Positions 35,201 through 42,786 of a stretch of 64,000 bases of DNA are shown in pieces. Under the pieces are notes generated by a model that saw only the letters and a program-made list of their open reading frames with translations, ran no database searches and was not told where the DNA came from. Position 1 is the first letter of the stretch. The number at the start of each line of letters is the position of its first letter. The DNA is taken from positions 29,233-93,232 of the forward strand of contig JABAQT010000004.1 of NCBI GenBank assembly GCA_019187195.1, written 5' to 3'. The DNA comes from Bryobacteraceae bacterium. Its GTDB lineage: Bacteria; Acidobacteriota; Terriglobia; Bryobacterales; Bryobacteraceae. The position numbers and the translations under genes are program-made.

Positions 35201-35376
35201 ATGGCGACGCGAACACCGCGTTCTCTCAATCCGTGGAGCCGCTGCCCTTCCACGGCATGACGCGGTACCCTTACGGCGCGCCGCAGCGCTATCCAGAGGA
35301 CGCGGCCCACAACTCTTACCGGGAATCCTACAATACACGCCCCGCGCTACGGCTGTTACGATCGATGACGCCATGA
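32221..35376 (+). CDS. TPR / VCBS / ASPIC-UnbV protein with a long unclassified C-terminus
   Basis: A 1051-residue exported protein. The frame is open to 32080, but ATG 32221 overlaps the previous stop (ATGA) and starts a signal peptide (ATPLAVAAAVLGLVAAA). Residues about 35-205 are TPRs (LGKAFYENPATQAQAVAEFKK). Residues about 265-545 are VCBS/FG-GAP blades with calcium-type Asp loops: DADNDGYAD, DYDHDYDLD, DWNHDGAFD, DFNADGRAD. Residues about 548-610 are an ASPIC/UnbV domain (LGSGSEVEIKAGRRYQKKL, VRITWPNG). The last 440 residues, from SCPMIYTWNGREFSFLTDALGG on, are beta-rich and not a family I can name. ASPIC/CRTAC1 proteins are extracytoplasmic; their function in bacteria is poorly defined. 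Confidence 0.88.
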   Translation: MMRRKPATPLAVAAAVLGLVAAAPNREDLLWQYRNLGKAFYENPATQAQAVAEFKKALDLAPNSTREALNYGLALLRAGRTEEGIAELKKAQRQDPKLPHTWFNLGIAYKKAGEMEQATAMFERMGQLVPDDAVTQYNLGVLYKLQEKPAAAMERFERAARLNPSLAAPHFQLYNAYRLAGKREEAMKQLAQFQALKKAQETSGNSEDMEWNEYAEIYDPIDPSLSAFDAAVSTPPRFTKRRIGPGVAGAKALVWSFDNDERADVLVWSSTGGRLYRGGSAPVPSPLLDSGRAFFAGDADNDGYADLCMLTGGGAELLWNRKGSLVRAPHALAEGAFAKAIWTDYDHDYDLDLLLLGGKTVLLRNQGSAGFVDRTADLPFVKGEAVDGVSFRMIPDSKSNDILITYRDRTAVLYRDRLAGKFEAVPMPLIPAGAARPLVWDWNHDGAFDLAFTAGGKLHLLANQHGLWKEQAAPAPADATFCDFNNLGVTELCGGGQVHPLIGAARKMEGLGTPLAIADFNADGRADAISADESGTWLHENATPVKNRWFSVKLDGVKNLKLGSGSEVEIKAGRRYQKKLYEGYPLQFGLRGYPLIDTVRITWPNGLIQNEPRQAAGRIAEYKEAQRLSGSCPMIYTWNGREFSFLTDALGGAPLGASSGGGYFPTDHDEYVFIPGEALQVRDGHYDLRITEELGEVTYLDHLKLIAVDHPANRAVYSNDKWKSPPYADFRLYQTGRRLGPRSARDGRGTDVLARVRSLDGVYADTFRRTMLNTAETHALEVDFGPSAPNQGAFLVLTGWVDWADGSTFLKQSQEPGKALTPPYLQVRDGKGEWRTVIEDMGIPSGKTKTIAVDLSGKFLSPSREIRIVTNLCVYWDEIFLGVQTARPRIQMTRLSAVQADLGFHGFSKPLIHPERLEPERFSYSPASATSSWNPTPGRYTRYGDVKMLIESVDDMFVIMGSGDELRVRFSAPAPPREGWKRDFLLYVDGWAKDGDANTAFSQSVEPLPFHGMTRYPYGAPQRYPEDAAHNSYRESYNTRPALRLLRSMTP

Positions 35377-38099
35377 ACTCACACCGGCTTCCAGTTCTCA
35401 CCGTCCTATTGCTGCTCAACGTGGCTTATGTCGCCGCGTTTCCCTCGGCCACGATCTTCTATGTGGCGAACGTGCTGCTTCATCTCGTGCTCGGCGTGGC
35501 GTTTATCGCCGTGCTGTGGCGCTCCCGGGAGGCAACGCTGCGATTCAGCGGCGCGGCGCTCACCGGCCTGTACCTCATGGTGCGTGGCGCCACCATCGAT
35601 CAACGCTGGTGGCTCTATGCCCACGCCGTACTCGGGTTCGCGGCGATGTTGTGGCTGTGGTTCGCGCTGAGGAAGCAGGCGCCGCATCGCGGCCGCGCCA
35701 TACCGTTGTGCCTGGTGATTCTAGCGCTTGCCGCGGGCTCGCGTTTTACGCCGCGGCGCGACCCGGGACCGGTGAATACAGGCGTGGCTCCCGTCACCAT
35801 GGAGGGCGAGGGCGAAGGTCCCGGCGGCCATTTCTGGCCGTCTTCCGCGCGCACCAACGCCGGATTGGTTCCCTCGAGTTACTTCATGGATTCCGAGCAC
35901 TGCGGCTCCTGCCACAAGGACGTTTATGAGCAGTGGAAGGGGTCGATGCACCATTTCGCCAGCTTCAATAATCAGTTCTACCGCAAGTCGATCGAGTACA
36001 TGCAGTCAGTTCAGGGGAGCACCCGGCAGAGCCGCTGGTGCGCGGGCTGCCACGACCACGCGCTTCTGTTCAACGGCCGGTGGGAGAAGCCGGTGAAGGA
36101 TCAGATCGACACCCCCGAGGCGCATATCGGCCTTTCCTGTGTTTCCTGCCACTCGATCGTGAAGGTGCACAACACGATGGGGAATGCAGCCTTCACACTC
36201 GACTACAACTGGCTGCACAAGATAGCGGCGAGCAGGAATCCTTATATCCAGCAGTTTGAAAAGTTTGTCACCTATCTCAACCCGGAACCGCACCGCCGCA
36301 CCTTCCTCAAGCCTTTGCACCGCGATTCGGCCGAATTCTGCGCCGCCTGCCACAAGGTTCACCTGGACGTGCCGGTGAACAACTACCGCTGGGTGCGCGG
36401 ATTCAACGATTACGACAACTGGCAGGCGAGCGGCGTTTCCGGCCGCGGGGCGCGCTCCTTCTACTATCCGCCGAAGAGCCTCACCTGCACGAACTGCCAC
36501 ATGCCGGAAGTGAGATCGAACGATCCGGGCAATCGCAACGGCATGGTGCATAATCACCGTTTTCCCGGCGCCAACACCGCCGTGCCCTACGTCAATGAAG
36601 ACGAGGAGCAGTTAGCGGTGACCAGGAAGTTCCTCGAATCGGGCTTCATCACCGTGGACATCTTCTCGGCCAGCCCGGTGGAAGCCTCGCGGGAGATGCA
36701 GATGGTCCGGCGCGCCAGCGACGCCGCGCCGGCGGCGTTGACTACCTTCGCGGTGGGTGAGGAAGCGGAGACCAGTGGAGCCGCCGTTCTGCGGGAAGTG
36801 GGCCGGGTGGCGGCTCCGCTCGATAAAGCGGGGGTGAAGTTTCAGCCAGGGGAGACCGTGCGTGTCGATGTTGTTGTACGTACGAAACTGATCGGCCATT
36901 TCTTTCCCGGGGGCACTGTCGACGCCTTTGATATCTGGCTGGAACTCGAGGGCAACGACGCCACCGGGCGGCGGATCTTCGAGAGCGGCAGTGTTGAGAA
37001 CGAGGGCCGCGGGCCGGTGGAAAAGGGCGCCCACTTTTACCGCTCGCTGCAACTTGACGGGAGCGGCAACCCCATCAATAAGCGCAATGCCTGGCAGACG
37101 CGCAGCCTGCTTTACGTCCGCATGATCCCGCCGGGGGCGGCCGATACGGCGCATTTCCGCGTCGATATTCCGAAGGACGCCAAGGGCCCGATCACGCTGA
37201 AGGCGAAATTGAACTACCGCAAGTTCTCCTGGTATTACACGCAGTTCGCCTACGCGGGTGAACCGAAGCCGGGGCAGGATGCCGGGCTTGTCAATTCGGA
37301 ACACGACAGCAGAGTGTTCTCCTTCGAGCCGGCGAATATTCCCTCGAATGTTTCCGGAAAGATCAAAGACCGCATTCCCGGCCTGCCGATCACCGTCCTG
37401 GCGAGGGCGGAGGCGAAACTGGATCTCGCGGCCCGCGGGGAGAAGACGGAATGGAAGCAGGTGGTCCGGGGCGAGGACTACGAGCGATGGAACGACTGGG
37501 GCATCGGCATGCTGCTACAGGGCGACCTCAAGGGCGCCGAGTATGCGTTCCGGAAGGTTATGGAGGCCAAGCCGGACTACGCGGACGGCCCCCTCAACGT
37601 GGCTCGCGCGCTGATTCGGGAGGGCGAAACCGAAGCGGCGAAGCCGCTTCTGAAGAAGGCCTTCTCGCTCAATTCCAAGCTCGCTCGCGTCCATTTCTTC
37701 CAGGCCATGGTGGAAAAATCCGATGGCAATTATGACGCGGCCATTGCACACCTGAAGGAAGCCGCCGCGCAGTATCCGGAGGACCGCGTGGTGTTGAACC
37801 AACTGGGCCGGCTGTATTTTCTCAAGCGGCAGTATAGAGAAGCGGTGCGGGCTCTTGAAGGAGTGCTGCGCATCGATCCCGAAGACCTGCAGGCGCACTA
37901 CAGCCTGATGCTGTGTTACCGTGGCTTGAATGATGCGGCAAAGGCGGAGCTCCACGCGAAGCTGTTCCGGCGATTCAAAGCCGACGAAGCCTCCCAGGCC
38001 ATCACGGAAAAGCCCCGCCAGTTGAACCCCGAGGACAACAACGAGAGGCAGATGATTCACGATCACGAGAGCGTGCCCCTGAAGGTGTCCGGAACATGA
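35373..38099 (+). CDS. Membrane-anchored pentahaem cytochrome c with C-terminal TPRs
   Basis: A 908-residue protein starting at ATG 35373 inside the previous stop (ATGA). Residues about 8-122 form four or five membrane segments (LTVLLLLNVAYVAAF, VLLHLVLGVAFIAVLW, AHAVLGFAAMLWLWFAL, PLCLVILALAAG). The extracytoplasmic part has five haem motifs: CGSCH (177), CAGCH (223), CVSCH (256), CAACH (323), CTNCH (372). The first is in the pattern CxxCHxxxYxxWxxSxH of the cytochrome c554-like multihaem families. A beta domain follows (about 500-720), then several TPRs (about 740-890: WGIGMLLQGDLKGAEYAF, LNQLGRLYFLKRQYREAV). Electron transfer with protein docking is the likely role. It is coupled to ASPIC-family genes on both sides. 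Confidence 0.9.
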   Translation: MNSHRLPVLTVLLLLNVAYVAAFPSATIFYVANVLLHLVLGVAFIAVLWRSREATLRFSGAALTGLYLMVRGATIDQRWWLYAHAVLGFAAMLWLWFALRKQAPHRGRAIPLCLVILALAAGSRFTPRRDPGPVNTGVAPVTMEGEGEGPGGHFWPSSARTNAGLVPSSYFMDSEHCGSCHKDVYEQWKGSMHHFASFNNQFYRKSIEYMQSVQGSTRQSRWCAGCHDHALLFNGRWEKPVKDQIDTPEAHIGLSCVSCHSIVKVHNTMGNAAFTLDYNWLHKIAASRNPYIQQFEKFVTYLNPEPHRRTFLKPLHRDSAEFCAACHKVHLDVPVNNYRWVRGFNDYDNWQASGVSGRGARSFYYPPKSLTCTNCHMPEVRSNDPGNRNGMVHNHRFPGANTAVPYVNEDEEQLAVTRKFLESGFITVDIFSASPVEASREMQMVRRASDAAPAALTTFAVGEEAETSGAAVLREVGRVAAPLDKAGVKFQPGETVRVDVVVRTKLIGHFFPGGTVDAFDIWLELEGNDATGRRIFESGSVENEGRGPVEKGAHFYRSLQLDGSGNPINKRNAWQTRSLLYVRMIPPGAADTAHFRVDIPKDAKGPITLKAKLNYRKFSWYYTQFAYAGEPKPGQDAGLVNSEHDSRVFSFEPANIPSNVSGKIKDRIPGLPITVLARAEAKLDLAARGEKTEWKQVVRGEDYERWNDWGIGMLLQGDLKGAEYAFRKVMEAKPDYADGPLNVARALIREGETEAAKPLLKKAFSLNSKLARVHFFQAMVEKSDGNYDAAIAHLKEAAAQYPEDRVVLNQLGRLYFLKRQYREAVRALEGVLRIDPEDLQAHYSLMLCYRGLNDAAKAELHAKLFRRFKADEASQAITEKPRQLNPEDNNERQMIHDHESVPLKVSGT

Positions 38100-39715
38100 G
38101 GCCGGCGGTCTGTTTTTTCTTTTCCGCCTGCCTGTTGAACGCCCAGGTGAAGTTCACGGACATCACGCGGCAGGCGGGCATCCGGTTTGTGCATAACAAC
38201 GGAAATTCGGGAAAGAAATGGCTGCCGGAAACTCTCGGCGCGGGTTGCGCTTTTCTCGATGTGGACGGAGACGGGTGGCAGGACATCCTGCTGATCAACG
38301 GGAAGGGCTGGACGGCCAGGTCTCCGAGGACGACGCACAAGCTGTACCGCAACAACCGCAACGGCACGTTTGCCGACGTCACCGCGGGCAGCGGCCTCGA
38401 TGTGGAAATGTACGGCATGGGAGCCGCCGCCGGCGATTACGATAACGACGGCCGGGATGATGTCTATATTACGGCGCTCGAGGGGGACCGTCTCTTCCAC
38501 AACGAAGGCAACGGAAAGTTTCGTGACGTTACCAAGGCGTCGGGGATCAGCAATACCGGCTTTGGAACCAGCGCCGCGTGGTTCGATTACGACCGCGACG
38601 GAAAGATCGACCTGGCCGTGGCCAATTACGTGCAGTGGAGTCCGAAGCAGGACCTGTGGTGCTCGCTCGATGGGGCGTCGAAATCCTATTGCACGCCGGA
38701 GTCCTACAAGGGCGTCGCCTCGAAGCTGTTTCACAATCTCGGCAACGGCAGGTTCGAAGATGCCAGCCGGAAGGCCGGCATCGCCGATCCCAGCAGCAAG
38801 TCGCTCGGCATCGCCGTCATGGACCTCGATTCCGACGGCTGGCCTGACCTCTTCCTCGCCAACGACACACAACCGAACAAGCTCTACCGGAACAATCGCA
38901 ATGGGACGTTCACCGAAACGGGATTGACGGCGGGCGTCGCTTTCGGCGAGGACGGAGTCGCCCGCGGCGCGATGGGCACGGACGCGGCGGACTACGATGG
39001 CTCCGGGCGCCAGCACCTGCTGGTGGGCAACTTCTCGAACCAGATGCTCGGCTTGTACCACAACGAGGGCAACGGGTTGTTCGTGGATGAAGCGCCCCGC
39101 TCGACGGTGGGACGGTCTAGCCTGCTCAGCCTTACCTTCGGCGCCTTCTTTTTTGATTTCGACCTCGACGGCCGTCTCGATATCTTCTGCGCCAACGGCC
39201 ACCTCGACCCGGAGATCGAGCGCGTGCAGCCGAAGGTAAAGTACCGCCAGCCCCCGCTGCTGTTCCGCAATATGGGGAAAGGGCAGTTCGCGGATGTCTC
39301 AAACAGCGCCGGCCCTGATTTTTCGAGGCCCATGGTGGGCCGGGGAGCCGCCTACGCGGACATCGACCATGACGGCGACCTGGATATCCTCATCACCGGC
39401 AACGCGGGTCCCGCCGTGCTGCTGCGCAACGATGGAGGAAGCCGGAACCACTGGCTGCGGGTGAAGCTTACGGGGACGAAGTCGAACCGCGGCGGAATCG
39501 GGGCGGTGGTGCGTGTGAAGACTCCCGCGGGCGTCCAGTCGCGGACGGTGCACAGCGGATCGAGTTACTGTTCGCAGAGCGAACTCGTCCTCACGTTCGG
39601 CCTCGGGCAGGATACCCGCGTGAGCGAGGTGGAGGTCGCCTGGCCGAGCGGCGCGGCGCAGCGGATTGCATCCCCAAAGACGAGCCAGACAATCGAAATT
39701 ATCGAATCCCGATGA
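38096..39715 (+). CDS. CRTAC1 family protein (VCBS repeats plus ASPIC/UnbV)
   Basis: A 539-residue exported protein starting at ATG 38096 (ATGA overlap) with signal peptide AVCFFFSACLLNAQ. It opens with the CRTAC1 signature VKFTDITRQAGIRFVHNNG. The propeller repeats carry Asp-rich calcium loops: DVDGDGWQD, DYDNDGRDD, DYDRDGKID, DLDSDGWPD, DFDLDGRLD and DIDHDGDLD. The C-terminal ASPIC/UnbV domain is clear (NHWLRVKLTGTKSNRGGIGA, VEVAWPSGAAQRI). Relatives include the animal cartilage acidic protein. A receptor or scaffold for neighbouring periplasmic proteins is inferred. Confidence 0.93.
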   Translation: MRPAVCFFFSACLLNAQVKFTDITRQAGIRFVHNNGNSGKKWLPETLGAGCAFLDVDGDGWQDILLINGKGWTARSPRTTHKLYRNNRNGTFADVTAGSGLDVEMYGMGAAAGDYDNDGRDDVYITALEGDRLFHNEGNGKFRDVTKASGISNTGFGTSAAWFDYDRDGKIDLAVANYVQWSPKQDLWCSLDGASKSYCTPESYKGVASKLFHNLGNGRFEDASRKAGIADPSSKSLGIAVMDLDSDGWPDLFLANDTQPNKLYRNNRNGTFTETGLTAGVAFGEDGVARGAMGTDAADYDGSGRQHLLVGNFSNQMLGLYHNEGNGLFVDEAPRSTVGRSSLLSLTFGAFFFDFDLDGRLDIFCANGHLDPEIERVQPKVKYRQPPLLFRNMGKGQFADVSNSAGPDFSRPMVGRGAAYADIDHDGDLDILITGNAGPAVLLRNDGGSRNHWLRVKLTGTKSNRGGIGAVVRVKTPAGVQSRTVHSGSSYCSQSELVLTFGLGQDTRVSEVEVAWPSGAAQRIASPKTSQTIEIIESR

Positions 39716-39728
39716 GAGAATAAGATCC

Positions 39729-40664
39729 ATGCGAGTCGTCCTGGAAATCTTGGATGGCCCCTTATTGGGCCGCATCGTGGAGCTGAATCCAGGCCAGTCT
39801 GTGTCCGTTGGCCGGACGGCAAAGTCCCAACTGATGCTTCCGCACGATAGCTTTCTTTCCGGCCTCCATTTCCAGATCGAGTGCACGGAAACCGGGGCGA
39901 CGGTGAAGGACTGCAACAGCAGCAACGGCACCTGGGTGAACGGAAACAAGATTTTGAACCACGCGCTAGCGAATGGCGACCAGTTGGCGGCCGGGCAGAC
40001 ACGGTTCAAGATTCATCTCGAGGAAGCGCCGCCGGCTCCGGAAGAGCAGCACCGCACTTCCACGGTTCTGTTCGCGGCTCCCAAGATGGAGGAGTTGCAG
40101 GCCATGGCGGCGCCGCCGAAGGTGGAGGTCTCGGCTCTGACCGCGGTGCAGCAGGCCGCCGTCAAGTTCCTGCAATTGCGTCCCGCGCCGCTCTATGCGA
40201 TCCTCAATTCCAACATCGAGGAACGCGTCCCCCATCTGCTTATCGCGTCGGGCGAAGTCTACCAGTTTCTTTCCGAAGGTCTGACACTCGGCGACCAGAT
40301 GCCCCCGGGAGTCTATCTCGTCTACCTGCCGGCGACGTCGCCGCTGCTCCCGAGGCTGGTGGCCGAAGGATGGGGCAAGCACTGGACGCTCTTCTTCACC
40401 TGCAACCATCCCTTCGGCGAGGTGCGGCAGCATTTGCGGCAGTTCCTGATCATGCAGACGGAGGAAGGCAAGCGGTTTTTCTTCCGCTACTACGATCCGC
40501 GCCTGCTGCAGTACCTGCTCCCTTCCTGCACGCCGCACGAGATCACGCAGCTTTTCGGCCCGGTGCAGAGCTTCTTCATGGAAGACGCGAGCGACGCGTC
40601 GAATCTGATCGAGATGACGGTTTCGCCGCAGGGTCTGATGGGCAAGGTTGTCAAACTGGGGTAA
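39729..40664 (+). CDS. FHA domain - DUF4123 fusion protein
   Basis: A 311-residue cytoplasmic protein; ATG 39729 is chosen because the FHA fold begins directly after it (RVVLEILDGPLLGRIVEL). The FHA phosphothreonine-binding residues are present: VGRT (Arg29), DSFLSGLH (Ser44) and SNGTWVNG (Asn66). A linker (about 100-145) leads to a DUF4123 domain (about 150-280): PLYAILNSNIEERV, HWTLFFTCNHPFGEVRQHLRQF, and the hallmark FFRYYDPRLLQYLLP. DUF4123 proteins are known as adaptors that load effectors on type VI secretion spikes. No type VI gene is in this window, and the gene sits between a CRTAC1 gene and an oxidase operon, so the role here is open. Confidence 0.88.
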   Translation: MRVVLEILDGPLLGRIVELNPGQSVSVGRTAKSQLMLPHDSFLSGLHFQIECTETGATVKDCNSSNGTWVNGNKILNHALANGDQLAAGQTRFKIHLEEAPPAPEEQHRTSTVLFAAPKMEELQAMAAPPKVEVSALTAVQQAAVKFLQLRPAPLYAILNSNIEERVPHLLIASGEVYQFLSEGLTLGDQMPPGVYLVYLPATSPLLPRLVAEGWGKHWTLFFTCNHPFGEVRQHLRQFLIMQTEEGKRFFFRYYDPRLLQYLLPSCTPHEITQLFGPVQSFFMEDASDASNLIEMTVSPQGLMGKVVKLG

Positions 40665-40731
40665 CGGCGCGACTCATCTTGACCGCGCGTCACGGGAAGG
40701 TAGAGGATGGAAAAGTGCATCGAGCCAACCG

Positions 40732-41307
40732 ATGATTCCTCAATATAAAGCTCTTTTTGCGTTCCTCATCATTACCATCGCCGCAACCGCCACCTTCCAC
40801 TGGGTGATGCGAAACACCGGCAACAGGAAGCCGCTGAACCCGGAGGCCGTCTCGAAACTCCGGGGGCGTTTCGCAATCACCTGCACGCTGCTGCTGGTGG
40901 CCGCTCTCGCTCTCACTCTTCCTCACTTCCCCTACCCGCGGGGGTCTGAAATTCCGGACAAAGTGGTCTTCGTAGCCGCGAAACAGTTCGCCTTCGGGCT
41001 TTCGGAAGCGCCAATCGCCAATGACGCGCAGTGGGAGGCGGCGAGCCAGGGACCGGCCGTGCGCATCCCCGCCAACCGCCTGGTGGAGTTCCGCGTTACC
41101 AGTCTCGACGTCAACCATGGGTTTGGAGTGTACAGTCCCGGTGGAACCCTGCTCGCGCAGACGCAGGCCATGCCGGGCTATGTCAACCGCCTGCGGTTGC
41201 GATTGCGGAACCCCGGACGCTACCCGGTGCTGTGCATGGAACTGTGCGGGATGGAGCACCACAGCATGCGGGGTGTCTTCGAGGTTATTCCGGCGGACAA
41301 GGACTGA
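40732..41307 (+). CDS. Haem-copper oxidase subunit II with CuA site
   Basis: A 191-residue membrane protein; start at ATG 40732. Two hydrophobic segments (YKALFAFLIITIAATATFHW, FAITCTLLLVAALALTLPHF) anchor a cupredoxin domain. The CuA ligands are complete: His129 in DVNHGFGVY, and CMELCGMEHHSM giving Cys168, Glu170 (carbonyl), Cys172, His176 and Met179 at the exact canonical spacing. CuA takes electrons from a soluble or membrane cytochrome c and passes them to subunit I. It is shorter than most subunit II proteins. The gene precedes subunit I by 3 bases. Confidence 0.92.
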   Translation: MIPQYKALFAFLIITIAATATFHWVMRNTGNRKPLNPEAVSKLRGRFAITCTLLLVAALALTLPHFPYPRGSEIPDKVVFVAAKQFAFGLSEAPIANDAQWEAASQGPAVRIPANRLVEFRVTSLDVNHGFGVYSPGGTLLAQTQAMPGYVNRLRLRLRNPGRYPVLCMELCGMEHHSMRGVFEVIPADKD

Positions 41308-41310
41308 CCT

Positions 41311-42786
41311 ATGCCACCTTCCACCCTTGCAGCAGACGCCGGCACGCTCCGCCTACGCAGAAACACAATGCTTTGGGCGCTTACGGCCATGGCGCTGTTT
41401 CTCGTATCCACCCTACTCGGATTGTTTCTTCGCTTGTTTCAAGGCAACGCTTTTCCGGCGGTGGAGCCTGTATGGTTCTATTCCTCGCTCACGCTTCACG
41501 CCATAATCATGGTTGGAGCGTGGTTTCTGGGCAGCATGGCCGGAGTGCATTACCTGCTGGCCCGTTACGTACAGCCAAGTTCCACGGCCAGCGAACTTGC
41601 CATGGGCGGCAGCGTGGCCGGCGTGGTCCTGATCGCCATCAGCACGCTGTTGGGCAAGTTCGGGGTGGGCTGGTATTTCCTGTTCCCCTTGCCGCTCTAT
41701 CCGAACGGAGTCTGGCTTCCGTGGGCAACCGCGGTGTTCTTCGCGGGTTTGGCGATTCTTGCCGTTTTCTGGCTTATCTGGGTGCTCGATCTGCTTCGCG
41801 CCATCGCGCGGCGCTACTCGCTTTCGGTGGCGCTGGGGTGGCATATCCTGCGCGGAGCGAAGGAGCCGGAGGTTCCGCCGCTGGTGCTGATCACCACGGT
41901 TAGCCTGGTGGTGGTCACGGCGGCCCTGGTGGCAGCGGCGCTTGTTCTGCTGTTGTTCCTTCTGCATTGGTCCGGCCGCGCGAGAGTGGATGCGCTGTTG
42001 ATGAAAAACCTCACGTTCCTGTTCGGGCACATTATCGTCAACATCACTCTCTATCTGGGAGTGGCAATCCTCTATGAAATGCTGCCGGCGTTCGCGGGCC
42101 GGCCGTGGAAGACATCGAAGCTGGTTGCGATCGCATGGAACGCCGTCCTGCTGCTGGTGTTGTTTGCTTACCTCCACCACCTGTATATGGATTTCGCGCA
42201 GCCGCGCTGGGTGCAGGTGGCGGGCCAGACCGCTTCCTATTTTCTGTCCCTGCCCGCGGCCGCGGTCACCATTTTCGGCGTGCTCGCTCTCATCTACCGG
42301 TCCGGGTTTCGCTGGACGATGGCGTCGAGACTCCTGGTCTGCGGCGTTCTCGGCTGGGTGATCGGAGGTATAGCGGCGGTTATCGACGCGACGGTGGCGG
42401 TGAACTCCGTTTTCCATAACACTCTTTGGGTTCCGGCTCACTTCCATACTTACTATTTGATGGGTGTCGTGTTGATGGTTCTCGCGTTCTTCGATCACCT
42501 AAGCCGGGAACTGACCAGGCCGGACACGGATGTGCGCGCCGCCGGGTGGACCCTGGTCCTGCTGCTCGCCGGCGGCTACGGATTTCTGGCGATGTTCTAC
42601 TACGGAGGCGCGACCAGTGTTCCGCGGCGTTTTGCCACCTATCCCGAGGAGACGCTGCAAGGCGTGATCCAGGCGCGCGTGGCGGCGGCTTTCGTGGTGG
42701 TGCTGTTCGGCACGCTAGCCGTCTATCTGTCGCGCGTGGCGGCGCGTTGCCTGCGGGCGTTCGCGGATTGCAGGAACGCTTCATGA
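41311..42786 (+). CDS. Haem-copper oxidase superfamily subunit I, B-type-like, Tyr-to-Asn variant
   Basis: A 491-residue protein with about 12 membrane helices. All six ligand histidines are visible: His63 (LTLHAIIMVG) and His379 for the low-spin haem, His377 (WVPAHFHTYY) for the high-spin haem, and His240, His289, His290 for the second metal (FLFGHIIVNI, AYLHHLY). Helix VI, GHIIVNITLYLGVAILYEMLP in pieces, lines up with the B-family helix GHPIVYFWLLPAY, but the cross-linked active-site Tyr is Asn244. Oxygen reductases of the A and B families need that Tyr; NO reductases of this superfamily lack it. So NO reduction or an atypical reaction is plausible. It is coupled to SCO downstream (ATGA). 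Confidence 0.92.
   Translation: MPPSTLAADAGTLRLRRNTMLWALTAMALFLVSTLLGLFLRLFQGNAFPAVEPVWFYSSLTLHAIIMVGAWFLGSMAGVHYLLARYVQPSSTASELAMGGSVAGVVLIAISTLLGKFGVGWYFLFPLPLYPNGVWLPWATAVFFAGLAILAVFWLIWVLDLLRAIARRYSLSVALGWHILRGAKEPEVPPLVLITTVSLVVVTAALVAAALVLLLFLLHWSGRARVDALLMKNLTFLFGHIIVNITLYLGVAILYEMLPAFAGRPWKTSKLVAIAWNAVLLLVLFAYLHHLYMDFAQPRWVQVAGQTASYFLSLPAAAVTIFGVLALIYRSGFRWTMASRLLVCGVLGWVIGGIAAVIDATVAVNSVFHNTLWVPAHFHTYYLMGVVLMVLAFFDHLSRELTRPDTDVRAAGWTLVLLLAGGYGFLAMFYYGGATSVPRRFATYPEETLQGVIQARVAAAFVVVLFGTLAVYLSRVAARCLRAFADCRNAS

Noticed and set aside
39729..40664. A type VI secretion cluster suggested by DUF4123.
   Set aside because: No spike, tube, sheath, baseplate or ATPase gene of that system is present in the window.
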